From Chitinophagaceae bacterium (GTDB taxonomy: Bacteria > Bacteroidota > Bacteroidia > Chitinophagales > UBA10324), in NCBI GenBank assembly GCA_023251195.1, contig JAHEZG010000041.1, positions 1 to 16,806 on the forward strand: a stretch of 16,806 nucleotides of DNA, read 5' to 3'. Under the pieces are notes generated by a model, which saw only the letters and a list, made by a program, of their open reading frames with translations, was not told the origin of the DNA and did not search any database. Positions within the stretch are counted from its first letter, which is position 1. The number at the start of each line of letters is the position of its first letter. Both the position numbers and the translations under genes were made by a program. This document shows, piece by piece, positions 16,072 to 16,806 of this stretch.

Positions 16072-16107
16072 TTTGTTGCAAAGGATTAACGAAAACCTAT
16101 AACTTTG
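16072..16107 (+). promoter_or_regulatory. Candidate Bacteroidota promoter for the lipoprotein pair
   Basis: TTTGTTG (16072-16078) lies upstream of TAACTTTG (16100-16107), a perfect TAnnTTTG -7 box; the spacer from the TTG is 21 bp. A leader of about 25 bases precedes the ATG at 16137. This is the best promoter match in the window. Confidence 0.6.
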
Positions 16108-16136
16108 GCGCACAAAAAAATTCTCAAAAACCATTT

Positions 16137-16376
16137 ATGAAAAAAACATTTCTCATTCTGTGTGGTGCCGGGCTCATTTCGCTCGCAGTTGCAAGTTGCA
16201 ATCAAGCACCTAAACCAATGGATGCTGCGGCAATAACTGCAAAAGCCGATTCGGTTTTCAATTCAAAAAAGCAAGGCCTTGTTGATGCCGCAAATAACGC
16301 ATGCTTAACCAATGGCGCTGCTAAAACAAAAGCTGTTTGCGATTCTATTTGTAATGCTAACGGAGTAAAAATGTAA
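16137..16376 (+). CDS. Small lipoprotein of unknown function (79 aa)
   Basis: The start is placed at the ATG giving MKKTFLILCGAGLISLAVAS followed by Cys21. This is a standard lipoprotein signal peptide with lipobox VASC; an upstream GTG at 16062 in the same frame would place the signal internally and precede the promoter candidate. The mature part is about 59 residues, Ala/Lys/Asn-rich and probably helical, with Cys56, Cys68 and Cys72. A pattern of DSV-x-N-x-K, then C, then DS-x-x-NA recurs in the next gene, suggesting tandem paralogues. No known family is recognised. It sits 34 bp upstream of the second lipoprotein gene and probably shares its transcript. Confidence 0.75.
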   Translation: MKKTFLILCGAGLISLAVASCNQAPKPMDAAAITAKADSVFNSKKQGLVDAANNACLTNGAAKTKAVCDSICNANGVKM

Positions 16377-16410
16377 ACCCATAAATCACAAACTGAAAAA
16401 CGAAACAACA

Positions 16411-16806
16411 ATGAAAAAATCAATCATACTTACCGGAGCCATTGCACTTGCACTTGGTTTCCAATCGTGCCAGAAGGGCGATGATGGTGCACAAGCAGCA
16501 AAAGACTGGGCAACCATTGACAGTGTTTCAAACATGAAAGCCACTGCTTTTACCGATTCATTAAATATGGAATGCATGATGGCCGCCACTGCAAAAGGAA
16601 TGTCAATGGGTGATTCAATGGTTAATGCCTCCAAGAAAGGAGGAAGCAAAGGTGGAAAAAAGACAACCGTAACACCTCCGCCACCGCCTCCGCCTGCTGA
16701 TCCTAAAAAAGACAAAATGAGTGGGAATAATTCAAACACTCAAACAAAGTCTGATAAAATGAGCGGTGGCACAAAAACTACTACTGATGCCAAGAAAGAT
16801 AAAATG
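16411..16806 (+). CDS. Lipoprotein with poly-proline stretch and KxDKM repeats (cut by window edge)
   Basis: 132 codons are visible and the frame is open to the end of the window. MKKSIILTGAIALALGFQS plus Cys20 forms a lipoprotein signal, although Gln at -2 of the lipobox is unusual. Residues 35-72 (ATIDSVSNMKA...GDSMVNA) resemble the preceding lipoprotein. They are followed by a Lys/Gly/Ser-rich stretch, seven prolines in a row (89-95), and a low-complexity tail with KKDKMSGN (99-106), KSDKMSGG (113-120) and KKDKM (128-132). Such Pro-rich and repeat tails often span the periplasm or extend from the surface; that is inference. The function is unknown. Confidence 0.72.
   Translation, partial: MKKSIILTGAIALALGFQSCQKGDDGAQAAKDWATIDSVSNMKATAFTDSLNMECMMAATAKGMSMGDSMVNASKKGGSKGGKKTTVTPPPPPPPADPKKDKMSGNNSNTQTKSDKMSGGTKTTTDAKKDKM

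Noticed and set aside
16062..16136. Upstream GTG start extending the first lipoprotein to 104 aa
   Set aside because: It would bury the signal peptide internally and start before the promoter -7 box; the ATG at 16137 gives a standard lipoprotein signal.
16386..16739. Minus-strand 117-aa open frame with a glycine/proline run
   Set aside because: It is antisense to the lipoprotein gene; its Gly run is the reverse of the proline codons, and the plus strand has a lipobox and a good start.

Overview
The window looks like a chromosomal segment of a Bacteroidota bacterium, probably from the Chitinophagales/Sphingobacteriales/Cytophagales side of the phylum. It is AT-rich and lacks Shine-Dalgarno-like leaders. 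It contains promoter-like TTG/TTTG-N18-21-TAnnTTTG elements, a type IX secretion (T9SS) C-terminal sorting domain, Bacteroidota-specific type VI secretion proteins (TssN, TssO), and a Bacteroidota-style Ccm cytochrome c maturation cluster.

Left part (1-10304, all minus strand): one tightly packed operon of eight genes, with gaps of 3-23 bp and one overlap. In transcription order it encodes a TssG-like baseplate protein, the multi-pass membrane protein TssN, the baseplate adaptor TssK and the single-pass TssO. These are hallmarks of the Bacteroidota subtype T6SSiii, which lacks TssJ/L/M. Four envelope or surface proteins follow that are not standard T6SS parts: a 576-aa exported protein with a barrel-like C-terminus, a 1058-aa Ig/PKD-like repeat protein with a T9SS type A sorting domain, a 554-aa exported protein with a thrombospondin type-3-like calcium motif and a barrel-like C-terminus, and a membrane-anchored PKD-domain protein cut by the window edge. 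The sheath, tube, spike and ClpV genes are not in the window and probably lie further left or elsewhere. The co-transcription of a T9SS cargo and two candidate outer-membrane proteins with T6SSiii baseplate and membrane genes is the most unusual part of the window.

Middle (10305-10943): a 639-bp divergent intergenic region with a promoter candidate at each end and no convincing gene.

Right part (10944-15868, plus strand): housekeeping genes. A YbiT-type ABC-F translation ATPase has a degenerate second ATP site. Then come the heme/cytochrome c maturation genes ccmB, ccmC (ccsA-like) and a ccmD-like gene. The last overlaps by 4 bp a glutamate dehydrogenase that carries an antenna-like insertion resembling that of animal GDH. 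A strong hairpin terminator follows.

Far right (16072-16806): a candidate promoter drives two small tandem lipoprotein genes that look like diverged paralogues; the second runs off the window.
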